NCBI GenBank assembly: GCA_002842135.1
Contig: PHCD01000011.1
Span: 1 to 39,675 of the forward strand
DNA length: 39,675 nt
Direction: 5' to 3'
DNA from: Betaproteobacteria bacterium HGW-Betaproteobacteria-8
Lineage (GTDB): Bacteria > Pseudomonadota > Gammaproteobacteria > Burkholderiales > Methylophilaceae
The first letter of the stretch is position 1, and the number at the start of each line of letters is the position of its first letter. The position numbers and the translations under genes were made by a program. The notes below the pieces were generated by a model. The model saw only the letters and a program-made list of their open reading frames with translations, made no database searches and had not been told where the DNA came from. Shown here piece after piece: positions 1-8,562 of this stretch.

Positions 1-41
1 GCATTACAAGTGCGCTGCTCTACCAACTGAGCTAATCCGGC
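1..41 (-). tRNA. tRNA-Thr (anticodon TGT), 3' part cut off by window edge
   Basis: Read on the minus strand, the first 41 bases give the acceptor 5' strand GCCGGAT, a D-arm with AGCTCAGTTGGTAGAGCA, and an anticodon stem-loop with loop CTTGTAA. The anticodon is therefore TGU, decoding ACA threonine. The 3' side of the anticodon stem, the T-arm and the acceptor end lie outside the window. It follows sspB in the same direction. Confidence 0.9.
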
Positions 42-67
42 AAAAACGTAATTTTATCGTATTAAAT

Positions 68-502
68 CTATTTAACCAACTTCAAAAACGGTTTCTTTTT
101 AGCTGGTTTCATATTTTTATTCTCTTCCCCATCCAAAACTGTTTCCTGCGAATCCGCCTCTTCAACTTCCGGCACTTCCGCTTCCTCCGGCTCGGGCTGG
201 AAAAACATGCCCTGACCGTTCTCCCTGGCAAAAACACCTCTTACTGCATGCACAGGAACAAACAAATCACTGGAAACACCGCCAAAACGCGCCGAAAAGG
301 TAATTGCATCATTACCTATCAACAGGTTCTTTGTAGCCGAATAATTGATATTGAGCACAATCTCACCATCCTTGACAAAAGCCATCGGCACGCGCGTCTG
401 GCCATCCACCGCAACCAGAAGGTGCGGCGTCAATCCGTTATCTACACACCACTCGTGCATTGCACGGATCATGTATGGCTTGGTTGAAGTAAACTCGCTC
501 AT
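68..502 (-). CDS. sspB: ClpXP protease specificity-enhancing factor SspB
   Basis: SspB is a cytoplasmic adaptor that tethers ssrA-tagged proteins to ClpXP for degradation. The 144-residue protein begins with the family pattern (STKPYMIRAMHEWCVDNGLTP), followed by the small beta-barrel tag-binding domain to about residue 95. A long acidic, flexible linker follows (about residues 100-128). The C-terminal KPFLKLVK resembles the ClpX-docking XB tail of the family. The start has GAGG about 7 bases upstream. It lies 63 bp downstream of sspA in the same direction, the usual sspAB arrangement, and probably shares its transcript. Confidence 0.95.
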   Translation of the reverse strand: MSEFTSTKPYMIRAMHEWCVDNGLTPHLLVAVDGQTRVPMAFVKDGEIVLNINYSATKNLLIGNDAITFSARFGGVSSDLFVPVHAVRGVFARENGQGMFFQPEPEEAEVPEVEEADSQETVLDGEENKNMKPAKKKPFLKLVK

Positions 503-565
503 CGCTTTGCCTCAGTCTTTAGATGACCATCAGGATAGTCAGCGTTAAACCTCAGATTGACATAC

Positions 566-1165
566 TTACTTACGCATTGCCTTTTCTGAAGGAGTCATCG
601 CTTCGATGTATGCCGGGCGAGAGAATATACGTTCTGCGTACTTAAGTAAAGGAGCAGCCTGCTTCGGCAACTCAATACCGTAGTGGCCCAAGCGCCACAA
701 CAGCGGCGCAAGAGCAACGTCCAGCATGGAAAAATCATCGCCCAGAATGTATTGCTGCTTGCTGAACAACGGCACGATTTGTGTCAGGTTGTCACGTATG
801 GCCGCACGCGCTTTGTCAGCCACTTTCTGGTTTTCCGATTCAACGTCAGCAATGTGATCAAACAACTGCTCTTCGAAGTTGTGCAGAAACAGCCTTGCCC
901 GCGCACGCATTACCGGATCGGCCGGCATTAGTTGCGGATGGGGGAAGCGCTCATCAATGTATTCGTTGATGATATTCGCCTGCTGCAATACCAGGTCCCG
1001 CTCAACCAGCACCGGAACTTCATTATGCGGATTGATGATCGCCAGATCTTCTGGCTTGTTTGCCAAATCGACATCAATGACCTGAAAATCCATGCCTTTT
1101 TCAAAAAGCACGATACGGCAACGGTGACTGTAAGGGTCAGTGGTGCCAGAGTATAGAGTCATCAT
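566..1165 (-). CDS. sspA: Stringent starvation protein A (GST-fold RNA polymerase-associated regulator)
   Basis: SspA is a glutathione-S-transferase-fold protein that binds RNA polymerase and acts as a regulator under starvation and acid stress in E. coli; that role here is by homology. The 199-residue product has an N-terminal thioredoxin-like domain (MTLYSGTTDPYSHRCRIVLF, then NPHNEVPVLVERDLVL) and an all-helical C-terminal domain, the normal length. Of two adjacent ATG codons the upstream one (1165) is better placed relative to the AGGAA ribosome site 9 bases before it. It is followed by sspB and lies just downstream of the petABC terminator, so it probably has its own promoter in 1166-1200. 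Confidence 0.95.
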   Translation of the reverse strand: MMTLYSGTTDPYSHRCRIVLFEKGMDFQVIDVDLANKPEDLAIINPHNEVPVLVERDLVLQQANIINEYIDERFPHPQLMPADPVMRARARLFLHNFEEQLFDHIADVESENQKVADKARAAIRDNLTQIVPLFSKQQYILGDDFSMLDVALAPLLWRLGHYGIELPKQAAPLLKYAERIFSRPAYIEAMTPSEKAMRK

Positions 1166-1199
1166 AATAGTGGTTTCCTAAAAAACTAAATTCAATACT

Positions 1200-1246
1200 A
1201 AAAAGCAAAACGGGAGCAGCCTCCATTTAACTGGAGGCTGCTCCCG
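1200..1246 (-). terminator. Rho-independent terminator of petABC
   Basis: A perfect 14-bp stem (arms 1211-1224 and 1233-1246, beginning CGGGAGCAGC) with an 8-base loop lies 9 bases after the petC stop. On the minus strand it is followed by TTTTGCTTTTT. It separates the bc1 operon from sspA. Confidence 0.92.
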
Positions 1247-1255
1247 GCAGTTAAA

Positions 1256-2020
1256 TTAATGGACGTCTTTCCAGAATTCTTTCTTCAGGTAATACGCCAC
1301 GACAAACAGCAGACCCAAAAACAGTAAAACGATCACACCCAGCTTTTTACGTTGCATTTGCGCAGGCTCAGCCATGTACACCAGGTAATTCACCAGATCC
1401 GCCGCAGCCTCATCATACTCAGCCGGGGTCATGCTGCCCGGCTTATCCAGTACCAGACGATGGGCTTCGGTCTTGACGCCATGTGCATCGATATGTTCTT
1501 CCGTCTTCAGCACTTGCTGGCCTTGCAACTCCCACAGGATATGCGGCATGCCAACATTGGCGAATGCAACATTATTCCAACCTGTCGGGCGGCTGTCATC
1601 ACGATAGAAGCCACGCAGATAGGTATAGAGCCAATCCGCTGTACGCGCACGCGCCTCAACCGAAAGATCAGGTGGCACTACACCGCCAAACCAGACTTTT
1701 GCATCCACCTTGGACATCGACACCTTCATGGTGTCACCGACCTTTTCGGAAGCCATCAACAAGTTATTCTTGATTTGATCTTCGGTCAGGCCAATATCCA
1801 CCAGCCTGTTATAACGCATGTAATTTGCGCTATGACAATTCAGGCAATAATTGACGAACAGCTTGGCACCACGCTGCAAGGATTCATGATTGTTGAGGTT
1901 GATTGGAGCCTTATCCAGATGACCTTCTTCACTCGCAACAGCGAATACCGGAAGCGTCAGGATTAAGGCAGCCAGGAATCCACGCTTAACTGCATTGATG
2001 ATTATTTGTGACTTCATCAT
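1256..2020 (-). CDS. petC: Ubiquinol-cytochrome c reductase cytochrome c1 subunit
   Basis: This is the cytochrome c1 of the bc1 complex, carrying electrons from the Rieske centre to soluble cytochrome c at the periplasmic face. The 254-residue protein has an N-terminal signal segment (about residues 10-29), a heme c site CLNCH at residues 59-63, and a C-terminal anchor helix (about 226-246) followed by basic residues, as in the family. The ATG at 2020 overlaps the petB stop codon (ATGA type), so it is translationally coupled to petB. It is the last gene of petABC and is closed by the terminator at 1200-1246. ResB/CcsB encoded in this window is the likely heme ligation machinery. Confidence 0.97.
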   Translation of the reverse strand: MMKSQIIINAVKRGFLAALILTLPVFAVASEEGHLDKAPINLNNHESLQRGAKLFVNYCLNCHSANYMRYNRLVDIGLTEDQIKNNLLMASEKVGDTMKVSMSKVDAKVWFGGVVPPDLSVEARARTADWLYTYLRGFYRDDSRPTGWNNVAFANVGMPHILWELQGQQVLKTEEHIDAHGVKTEAHRLVLDKPGSMTPAEYDEAAADLVNYLVYMAEPAQMQRKKLGVIVLLFLGLLFVVAYYLKKEFWKDVH

Positions 2021-3312
2021 ACGGTCACCCTTTCTGGCACTGGTTTTGTCTTATCTTTTTTCGTATACCAAGGCATCAGAATAAAGAAGAGGAAATAGGT
2101 CAAAGTGAAGATGCGCGCCACGATGGTGGCACGGTCAGCGCCGCCCACAAGCCAAGTGCCTGCATCAAACACACCCCAGACGTTCGATGGCTTGGTGCCC
2201 AGGTAGCCGAGCACGACAAAACTCACAACGAACAACGCCAGCCACTTTTTGTAGAGTGCTCCGCGATAACGGATAGACTTCACCGGACTGCGGTCCAGCC
2301 ATGGCAGCAAGGCGAATATCATGACCGACAAGCCCATTGCAGCCACCCCAGGGAACTGGGAATTGAGGACAGGAGGCACCGCACGCAGGATCGAGTAGTA
2401 GGGCGTGAAATACCAGACCGGGGCAATATGCGCCGGCGTCACCATCGGATTGGCCGGGATAAAGTTGTTTGCCTCCAGAAAATAACCGCTCATCTCAGGC
2501 GCAAAAAACACAATCGCCGAGAATACGATCAGGAAGACTGCAACCCCGACAATATCCTTAACCGTGTAGTAAGGGTGGAATGGAATGCCATCCAGCGGGA
2601 TGTGCGTCTTCGGATCCTTCTTTTCCTTGATCTCGACACCGTCCGGGTTGTTGGAGCCGACTTCATGCAAGGCAATCAAATGCGCAACAACAAGGCCGAG
2701 CAATACCAGCGGCAACGCAATCACGTGAAACGCGAAGAATCGATTGAGCGTTGCATCAGAGACAACATAGTCACCACGCAACCACTCCGACACATCAGGG
2801 CCGATAAAAGGGATGGAAGTAAACAGGTTGATAATAACCTGGGCACCCCAGTAGGACATCTGCCCCCAAGGCAACAGGTAACCGAAGAAAGCCTCGCCCA
2901 TCAGCACCAGGAAGATACCTACACCGAACAGCCAGATCAGTTCGCGCGGTGCACGGTAGGAACCGTAAATCAAACCACGGAACATATGCAGATATACCAC
3001 GACGAAGAACATGGAAGCGCCAGTCGAATGCATGTAACGAATCAGCCAGCCCCATGAAACATCACGCATGATGTACTCGACGGAACCAAAGGCCAGCTCA
3101 GCATCCGGTTTGTAATGCATGGTCAGGAAGATGCCGGTCACAATCTGCAAGACCAGCACCAGCAATGCCAGCGAACCGAAGAAATACCAGAAGTTGAAAT
3201 TCTTCGGGGCGTAATACTCGGTCAAATGCGCTTTCAGGCTGGATGTCAGCGGAAAACGTTTATCAACCCAGGCAAGCGTAGCCATCATATATTTTTCGAC
3301 ATTATTGCTCAT
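2017..3312 (-). CDS. petB: Cytochrome b subunit of the bc1 complex
   Basis: The membrane quinol-oxidising subunit with two b hemes. The 431-residue protein has eight or so hydrophobic helices. Candidate heme ligands are His95/His109 and His196/His211, with the usual spacing. The Qo-site motif normally written PEWY is PVWY here (residues 298-301); this variant is known in a subset of proteobacterial bc1 complexes, so it is not by itself a defect. It lies between petA (2-bp gap) and petC (overlap), in one operon. Full length, no frame disruption seen. Confidence 0.97.
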   Translation of the reverse strand: MSNNVEKYMMATLAWVDKRFPLTSSLKAHLTEYYAPKNFNFWYFFGSLALLVLVLQIVTGIFLTMHYKPDAELAFGSVEYIMRDVSWGWLIRYMHSTGASMFFVVVYLHMFRGLIYGSYRAPRELIWLFGVGIFLVLMGEAFFGYLLPWGQMSYWGAQVIINLFTSIPFIGPDVSEWLRGDYVVSDATLNRFFAFHVIALPLVLLGLVVAHLIALHEVGSNNPDGVEIKEKKDPKTHIPLDGIPFHPYYTVKDIVGVAVFLIVFSAIVFFAPEMSGYFLEANNFIPANPMVTPAHIAPVWYFTPYYSILRAVPPVLNSQFPGVAAMGLSVMIFALLPWLDRSPVKSIRYRGALYKKWLALFVVSFVVLGYLGTKPSNVWGVFDAGTWLVGGADRATIVARIFTLTYFLFFILMPWYTKKDKTKPVPERVTV

Positions 3313-3314
3313 GG

Positions 3315-3911
3315 CTATGCCACCTCCTTGCTATGCTCACCAATCACCAATATGTCGTCACTCAAATACCCATGCGGCGGCACAACTAGGTTGGTTGGCG
3401 CAGGAGAGCCCTTGAACACGCGGCCTGCCAGATCAAACTTGGAACCGTGGCATGGGCAGAAGAAGCCGCCCTGCCAGTCAGCACCCATATCGCCATTAGG
3501 CTGCAGCTTGGGTGATGGCGAACAACCCAGATGAGTACAGACACCTTCCATCACCATCAGGTTAGGTTTAATTGAACGGGTGGCATTCTGGCAATATTCA
3601 GGCTGCTGACTAGTCACTTCCATCTTCGGATCCGTCAGCTTGTCTTCCTGTCCAGACAACGTCTTTGCCATCTCATCAGTCAGACTGACAATCCATACCG
3701 GTTTGCCGCGCCACTCAACAGTAATCATCGCACCCGGCTCGATCTTGCTGATATCCACCTCGACGGCGGCACCTGCTGCCCTTGCGCGGGCACTCGGTAG
3801 CATACTGCTTACAAAAGGTACGGCCATCGCGGCCACCGCAACCCCGCCAACAGCGGAGGTAGCAGCGATCAAGAATCTTCGCTTAGCCTGATCAACTGGT
3901 TGATTTGCCAT
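3315..3911 (-). CDS. petA: Rieske iron-sulfur subunit of the bc1 complex
   Basis: This subunit carries the [2Fe-2S] cluster that takes the first electron from quinol. The 198-residue protein has a twin-arginine signal/anchor (KRRFLI at about residues 10-15 followed by a hydrophobic helix), so it should be exported folded by Tat, whose genes tatABC lie at 6027-7361. Cluster motifs are CTHLGC (Cys125, His127 as ligands, Cys130 in the disulfide) and CPCHGS (Cys152 and His155 as ligands, Cys154 in the disulfide). It is the first gene of petABC. The upstream gap 3912-4042 must hold its promoter, but no clear -10 pairs with the TTGACA at 3943-3938. Confidence 0.97.
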   Translation of the reverse strand: MANQPVDQAKRRFLIAATSAVGGVAVAAMAVPFVSSMLPSARARAAGAAVEVDISKIEPGAMITVEWRGKPVWIVSLTDEMAKTLSGQEDKLTDPKMEVTSQQPEYCQNATRSIKPNLMVMEGVCTHLGCSPSPKLQPNGDMGADWQGGFFCPCHGSKFDLAGRVFKGSPAPTNLVVPPHGYLSDDILVIGEHSKEVA

Positions 3912-4042
3912 TACTTACCCTTAAAAATTGTCCATACTGTCAAGCGTTCCTGCCGCAACTAGCAGCAAAATCAGAATCGCGTAAACTCACCAGCCCGCCA
4001 TTTTACAGCTTTAGCATTAAAAATTAAACCTTTATCCGCATA

Positions 4043-4789
4043 TCAAATGGGGTTATCGATGTCGATAAACCGGTGCTTCAGGCCAAAACGGTCCGCCAGA
4101 TGCCGTCCCAGCGCCTGGATACCGTAACGCTCGGTCGCATGATGCCCGGCGGCGATATAGGCCACGCCTGACTCACGAGCCAGATGTACCGTTTGCTCCG
4201 AAATTTCACCACTGATAAATACATCCACTCCCAGTTCGATGGCAATATCCAGATACTGTTGAGCCGCCCCCGTGCACCATGCAATTCTCTGCACCGGCTT
4301 GCCCAAGTCTCCTATCACGACAGGTGGCCGATGCAGCAGTTTGCCAAGCCGGCCCCGAAACATATCCAGCGATTCAGAATGTGCCAAACGGCCATATGCC
4401 ACTAATGACTGCTCCCCGGCAAACCCCTCAGTCTCCAAGCCCAGCACGCGTGCGAATTGTGCATTGTTGCCAAATTCTGGATGAGCATCCAGGGGCAGAT
4501 GATAGGCAACCAGATTCATTTGATATTCAAGCAGAAACTGAATGCGCTTATACTTGATACCAACAATCCTTGGATCCTCATTACGCCAGAAATAGCCGTG
4601 ATGCACCAACACTGCGTCTGCACCGGCCTGCTGCGCAGCCTGTAACAATGCCATGCTGGCGGTCACCCCAGTGACAATAGTGCTCACCTCAGCACGGCCT
4701 TCGATTTGCAAACCATTCGGACAATAATCGCGAAAGCGCTCAACCTCCAGGATTTGTCCGGTATAATCCATTAACTCTTTAATATTCAT
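4043..4789 (-). CDS. Nif3-like dinuclear metal centre hexameric protein (YbgI/DUF34 family)
   Basis: The Nif3/YbgI family forms toroidal hexamers with a dinuclear metal site. A GTP cyclohydrolase I type 2 activity has been proposed for some members, but the function is unsettled. The 248-residue protein shows family metal-binding segments: LVHHGYFW (about residues 61-68), YHLPLDAHPEFGNN (about 96-109), and, near the C-terminus, SGEISEQTVHLARE and AAGHHATERYG. It is divergent from the htrA-like gene 29 bp away. Being next to a DegS/HtrA gene is common in betaproteobacteria but gives no direct functional hint. Confidence 0.9.
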   Translation of the reverse strand: MNIKELMDYTGQILEVERFRDYCPNGLQIEGRAEVSTIVTGVTASMALLQAAQQAGADAVLVHHGYFWRNEDPRIVGIKYKRIQFLLEYQMNLVAYHLPLDAHPEFGNNAQFARVLGLETEGFAGEQSLVAYGRLAHSESLDMFRGRLGKLLHRPPVVIGDLGKPVQRIAWCTGAAQQYLDIAIELGVDVFISGEISEQTVHLARESGVAYIAAGHHATERYGIQALGRHLADRFGLKHRFIDIDNPI

Positions 4790-4818
4790 TATGTTTTACC
4801 CTTAACCCGTCCATCCAT

Positions 4819-5991
4819 ATGAAGAAACTTTGGCTTATTTTTGCACAGACCGTCACCATCAGTCTTGGCGCGTTGTTCGTAGTACAAACCTTCTACCCCG
4901 AACTCCTCAACCAGTCGCTGGAAACGAAGAATTCACTACCGGTACAAGTCAATCAGGTAGTCCCTGAGCAGAATACCCTTGCAGCAGGCTCATACAGTAG
5001 CGCAGCAAAAAAGGCCATGCCGGCGGTGGTCAATATCTTTACCAGCAAAAAAGCCGAACCCGGTCCGCAACATCCTTTTATGAATGATCCATTGTTCCGG
5101 CACTTCTTTGGCGACCAGTTTGACGATGAGCAGCGCTCCGACAACAGTTTGGGATCCGGAGTGGTTGTTAGCCCCCAAGGCTACATCATTACCAATCACC
5201 ATGTAATTGAATCAGCAGATGAAATCGAGGTTGCCCTGGCAGATGGGCGCACGATGCCTGCCACCATCGTCGGCACTGATCCGGAAACGGACCTTGCCGT
5301 ACTCAAGGTAGCTGCCACCGACTTGCCATCCATCACTCTGGCGAATCCGGATCAATACAATGTTGGTGATGTAGTGCTTGCCATCGGCAATCCATTTGGC
5401 GTCGGCCAAACCGTAACACAGGGCATCATCAGCGCCCTGGGACGCAGCCATCTTGGCATCAATACCTTTGAAAACTTCATTCAGACCGATGCATCCATCA
5501 ACCCCGGCAATTCCGGCGGCGCGCTGATTGACACCAACGGCAATCTGGTCGGCGTCAATAGCGCCATATATTCACGTAGCGGCGGTTCAATGGGAATCGG
5601 CTTTGCCATTCCGGTAAGCCTTGCCAAACAGGTAATGGAACAAATCATTCGACAAGGTAGCGTTGTGCGTGGCTGGGTCGGTATCGAAGCGCAGGATGTG
5701 ACGCCACAACTCGCCGAATCCTTCAAACTTTCCCATACCGAAGGTTCTCTGATTGCAGGCATATTGCCCAACAGCCCAGCGGAAAGAGCGGGCTTGAAGC
5801 CCGGTGATATATTGCTGGCAATCAATGGCAACAAGGTTGCCAACAGTTCATCCATGCTCAACCTGATTGCCAACCTGCAACCCAACAACAAGGCCACTCT
5901 CCGAATCGCAAGAAACCAGCACGAAATGGATGTTGATGTCATCATCGGCAAGCGTCCATCAGCGCAACAGGTCATGCAGAACCGGCGCTAG
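4819..5991 (+). CDS. DegS/HtrA-type trypsin-like serine endopeptidase with one PDZ domain
   Basis: A periplasmic quality-control protease of the HtrA family. The 390-residue protein has an N-terminal membrane anchor or signal (about residues 4-24). The trypsin-like domain carries the triad His128 (TNHHVI), Asp158 (DPETDLAV) and Ser232 (NPGNSGGAL). A single PDZ domain follows (about 280-375, with GSLIAGILPNSPAERAGLKPGD-like sequence). One PDZ domain plus an N-terminal anchor resembles DegS rather than DegP/DegQ, which have two. Whether it triggers a sigma-E response here is not visible. It stands alone on the plus strand and converges on tatC with a 35-bp gap. Confidence 0.92.
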   Translation: MKKLWLIFAQTVTISLGALFVVQTFYPELLNQSLETKNSLPVQVNQVVPEQNTLAAGSYSSAAKKAMPAVVNIFTSKKAEPGPQHPFMNDPLFRHFFGDQFDDEQRSDNSLGSGVVVSPQGYIITNHHVIESADEIEVALADGRTMPATIVGTDPETDLAVLKVAATDLPSITLANPDQYNVGDVVLAIGNPFGVGQTVTQGIISALGRSHLGINTFENFIQTDASINPGNSGGALIDTNGNLVGVNSAIYSRSGGSMGIGFAIPVSLAKQVMEQIIRQGSVVRGWVGIEAQDVTPQLAESFKLSHTEGSLIAGILPNSPAERAGLKPGDILLAINGNKVANSSSMLNLIANLQPNNKATLRIARNQHEMDVDVIIGKRPSAQQVMQNRR

Positions 5992-6026
5992 GCAAGTCGA
6001 TCCTGTGCACTAGATAGCGGCCACTC

Positions 6027-6761
6027 TCAGACAGAGGGGTCGATGACTTTTCTTCTTTCGATAAAAGTCGCGACAAAGATTCCAGCCTCATAAAGCAGCC
6101 ATAGCGGCACAGCCAGCATAAACTGCGAGATGATGTCAGGCGGGGTAAAAACAGCGCCCAGCACAAAGGCCCCGACAATCACATAAGAACGAATCTCCTT
6201 CAATGTGCTGATCTGCACAAAGCCGAAACCAACCAGCCCAATCACGGCGATAGGCACCTCAAAGGCCAGGCCGAAGGCCATAAAAAGCGTAATCACGAAA
6301 TCAAGATAACGGCCGATATCGGTCATCACTGCCACACCTTCTGGCGCATAGCCGGTAATAAAGCCGAACACTATGGGGAATACAAGAAAATAAGCGAATG
6401 CCATTCCCGCCAGGAAAAGCAGGGTGCTGGCAACGACCAAAGGCATCATGAAGCGACGTTCATGCGCATAGAGGCCTGGCGCGACAAACGCCCATATCTG
6501 ATAGAGCGTGTGCGGCAAAGCCAGGACAAATGCTGTCATCATTGCCATTTTCATCGGAACAAAAAATGGCGTTGTGACTTCGGTGGCGATCATCTGGCCT
6601 CCAGCGGGGAGACTCGCCAGTAAAGGTTGGGCCAGCAAAGTGTAAATCTGGTCGGCAAACGGGAAAAGTACGACGAAGGCCAGAATCAGGCCGATGACAA
6701 CGCGCAACAGCCGGTCGCGCAATTCAATCAAGTGGGAAATGAAAGTTTCCGAGGTGCTCAT
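6027..6761 (-). CDS. tatC: Twin-arginine translocase subunit TatC
   Basis: TatC is the polytopic core of the Tat translocase that recognises twin-arginine signals. The 244-residue protein has six predicted membrane helices. It starts with the family pattern (FISHLIELRDRLLR, about residues 7-20) and has the periplasmic-loop stretch FFVPMKMAMM and a conserved central region (FRAYFLVFP-like AYFLVFPIVFGF). Normal length. It is the last gene of tatABC, which continues the his-hit transcription unit. The bc1 Rieske protein in this window is one expected substrate. Confidence 0.96.
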   Translation of the reverse strand: MSTSETFISHLIELRDRLLRVVIGLILAFVVLFPFADQIYTLLAQPLLASLPAGGQMIATEVTTPFFVPMKMAMMTAFVLALPHTLYQIWAFVAPGLYAHERRFMMPLVVASTLLFLAGMAFAYFLVFPIVFGFITGYAPEGVAVMTDIGRYLDFVITLFMAFGLAFEVPIAVIGLVGFGFVQISTLKEIRSYVIVGAFVLGAVFTPPDIISQFMLAVPLWLLYEAGIFVATFIERRKVIDPSV

Positions 6762-6779
6762 AGCACAGGCCTTGTGAAC

Positions 6780-7133
6780 TCAAGGCTGGTCATCTGGGGT
6801 TTTTTCAGGTTTGGCATCAGGGACTTCCACCGTTTTAACTTGACCGGCCAAATCTTCAGTTAACTGCCTGGCTTCGGTCAGGCCCGAATGGATAGTGTTC
6901 TCGACTTCGTTTTTGACGGTTTGTGTGCCCTGCTGGACATCTTGCTGCAATTTCCGCAATTCATCCATTTGCAACTCACGCTCAATGTCCTGCTTTACGG
7001 TTGTGACATAGCGCTGCATACGGCCAACCAGAGAACCCAGGGTACGTGCCACCTTGGGCAGTTTTTCCGGGCCAATCACCAATAGCGCAACAACCGCTAT
7101 GATGATGAGCTCTGTAAAGGCAATATCGAACAA
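6780..7133 (-). CDS. tatB: Sec-independent translocase subunit TatB
   Basis: TatB forms the receptor complex with TatC. The 117-residue protein has a single N-terminal helix (FDIAFTELIIIAVVALLVIGPEKLP) with the TatB hallmarks Glu8 and GPEKLP, followed by a long amphipathic/coiled region (about residues 25-95) and a charged tail. It lies 9 bp after tatA and 18 bp before tatC. Confidence 0.95.
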   Translation of the reverse strand: MFDIAFTELIIIAVVALLVIGPEKLPKVARTLGSLVGRMQRYVTTVKQDIERELQMDELRKLQQDVQQGTQTVKNEVENTIHSGLTEARQLTEDLAGQVKTVEVPDAKPEKTPDDQP

Positions 7134-7142
7134 GGGATAAGG

Positions 7143-7361
7143 CTACTGCTTGCTTTTACTGGTAACTTCGCCCTCGACCGTCTTGCTCTTGGCGTCCTCT
7201 TCAAGCTTGTCGGAAGCCTGGCCTTCTTTCATTGAGTCCTTGAAGCTCTTGACCGCCCCACCCAGGTCTCCGCCAATATTGCGCAGTTTCTTTGTACCAA
7301 AAATCAGTACCACAACCAGCAACACGATCAACCAATGCCAAATACTGAATGCACCCATCAT
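7143..7361 (-). CDS. tatA: Sec-independent translocase subunit TatA
   Basis: TatA oligomers make the translocation path. The product is 71-72 residues: one N-terminal membrane helix ([17 protein letters not shown]), the [14 protein letters not shown] hinge, then an amphipathic helix and a charged tail. Two consecutive ATG codons (7361 and 7358) follow a GGAGA ribosome site; either could be used. An open frame continues further upstream into the HIT gene, but that extension has no TatA character, so I reject the longer start. Confidence 0.93.
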   Translation of the reverse strand: MMGAFSIWHWLIVLLVVVLIFGTKKLRNIGGDLGGAVKSFKDSMKEGQASDKLEEDAKSKTVEGEVTSKSKQ

Positions 7362-7380
7362 TGTTCTCCAGATATATCGC

Positions 7381-7719
7381 TTACGTTTTAGGCAGAGTCT
7401 GCCCACCACCGAACACATGCACATGCAGGTGAAAGACTTCCTGCCCACCTTCACGGCCCGTATTGATCATAGTACGGAACCCGTTTAATCCCTGCTGTTT
7501 AGCCAGTTCAGGAGCCAGCAGCAATATCTTTCCCAGCAAGACCTGATGAGTCTCATCGCAATACAACAGACTTTCCGTATGCAACTTCGGCACAATCAGA
7601 AAGTGTACCGGGGCGATTGGATGGATATCGTTGAACGCGATCACGTCGTCATCTTCATAGATCTTGCTGCAAGGGATATCGCCCTTGATAATCTTGCAAA
7701 AAATGCAGTCCGAGCTCAT
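7381..7719 (-). CDS. HIT-family (histidine triad) nucleotide-binding protein, HinT-like
   Basis: HinT-type proteins hydrolyse AMP-lysine or other purine nucleoside phosphoramidates. The 112-residue protein has the N-terminal metal-binding pattern ([13 protein letters not shown]), the middle HFLIVPK segment, and the C-terminal triad HLHVHVFGG (about residues 97-105). It lies between hisE and tatA, the usual betaproteobacterial position, and is probably co-transcribed with them. Confidence 0.94.
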   Translation of the reverse strand: MSSDCIFCKIIKGDIPCSKIYEDDDVIAFNDIHPIAPVHFLIVPKLHTESLLYCDETHQVLLGKILLLAPELAKQQGLNGFRTMINTGREGGQEVFHLHVHVFGGGQTLPKT

Positions 7720-7778
7720 GTTAGTTCCCTGATTAACTGTTAGCGGCCTTATTGCTCAAGGTCCTCAATTCCACACCA

Positions 7779-7835
7779 CCTGCAGGTAACCGGCTTTCCC
7801 TCCCGGAAAATCTTTTAGCTCCGGTTAACCGCAGG
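7779..7835. repeat. Imperfect inverted repeat between hisE and the HIT gene
   Basis: The arms CCTGCAGGTAACCGG (7779-7793) and CCGGTTAACCGCAGG (7821-7835) are complementary at 13 of 15 positions, with a 27-base loop that can extend the stem. The right arm lies within two copies of the 8-bp palindrome GGTTAACC (7823-7830, 7834-7841). No T-run follows on either strand, so it does not look like a terminator. It could be an mRNA processing or stability hairpin in the his-hit-tat transcript, or a small intergenic repeat. Confidence 0.55.
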
Positions 7836-7853
7836 TTAACCTCCACTGAAAGG

Positions 7854-8177
7854 CTACCCCTCCTTCGGACGTGCAGCCTTTTCAGCGATGCCTGACAAAC
7901 CTTCGCGCCTGGCCAGTTCATCCAGTACGTCCTGCGGCTTCAAACCCGCCTGTGCCAGCATGACCAGACAGTGGAACCACAGATCCGCAGTTTCATAGAT
8001 AATTTTTTCCGGATCGCCATCCTTGGCGGCAATGATCGTTTCTGCTGCTTCTTCCCCGACTTTTTTCAGGATGCTGTCCATACCCTTGCTGTAAAGCCTG
8101 GCTACGTAGGAAGTTTGCGGGTCAGCGCTTTTACGCTGCTCAAGCAATGTTGCCAGCCGGTCCAGTACATCATTCAT
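7854..8177 (-). CDS. hisE: Phosphoribosyl-ATP pyrophosphatase
   Basis: HisE carries out the second step of histidine synthesis, PR-ATP to PR-AMP. The 107-residue protein is a stand-alone alpha-helical MazG-like NTP pyrophosphatase, not fused to HisI as in enterobacteria. It has the conserved [16 protein letters not shown] stretch (about residues 37-52) and the [13 protein letters not shown] metal-binding helix (about 61-73). Its start overlaps the end of hisI by 8 bp, so translation is probably coupled. Confidence 0.96.
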   Translation of the reverse strand: MNDVLDRLATLLEQRKSADPQTSYVARLYSKGMDSILKKVGEEAAETIIAAKDGDPEKIIYETADLWFHCLVMLAQAGLKPQDVLDELARREGLSGIAEKAARPKEG

Positions 8178-8562
8178 GGCGATATATCTCCTGCGGATTT
8201 TTCAATACCGGCTGGTCTGTTATCCATTGCCCATCCACCAGCTTTCTGAAAAAGCAGTTATGCCGGCCAGTATGACAGGCAATGCCGCCAACCTGTTCAA
8301 CACTGATCAGGATGACGTCTTCATCGCAATCCAGCCGGATTTCATGGACTTTCTGTACATGTCCGGACTCTTCACCCTTATGCCACAACCTGTTTCGTGA
8401 ACGCGACCAGTAAACTGCCCGCCCCGTTTCCACAGTCAGCTGAAGTGCCTCACGGTTCATAAAGGCAAACATCAGTATCTTGTTGCTGCCAACTTCCTGC
8501 GCAATGACCGGCACCAGCCCGTCAGCGCTCCAACTCACTTCATCCAGCCAATTCTCGCTCAC
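8170..8562 (-). CDS. hisI: Phosphoribosyl-AMP cyclohydrolase
   Basis: HisI opens the adenine ring of PR-AMP in the third histidine step and uses Zn and Mg. The 130-residue stand-alone enzyme has the family core [18 protein letters not shown] (about residues 51-68), the metal-binding [10 protein letters not shown] and the cysteine motif [14 protein letters not shown]. It overlaps hisF at its start (ATGA type) and hisE at its end, consistent with coupled translation. Confidence 0.97.
   Translation of the reverse strand: MSENWLDEVSWSADGLVPVIAQEVGSNKILMFAFMNREALQLTVETGRAVYWSRSRNRLWHKGEESGHVQKVHEIRLDCDEDVILISVEQVGGIACHTGRHNCFFRKLVDGQWITDQPVLKNPQEIYRHE

Noticed and set aside
2008..3057. A 349-codon open frame on the plus strand.
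   Set aside because: It lies entirely opposite cytochrome b, has no recognisable protein pattern and biased composition; it is an antisense shadow.
3915..3943. TTGACA on the minus strand before petA as a -35 element.
   Set aside because: No acceptable -10 lies 16-18 bp downstream, so no promoter is called.
7143..7454. A longer TatA with a 31-residue N-terminal extension.
   Set aside because: The extension overlaps the HIT gene and lacks TatA features, while ATG codons with GGAGA stand at 7361/7358.
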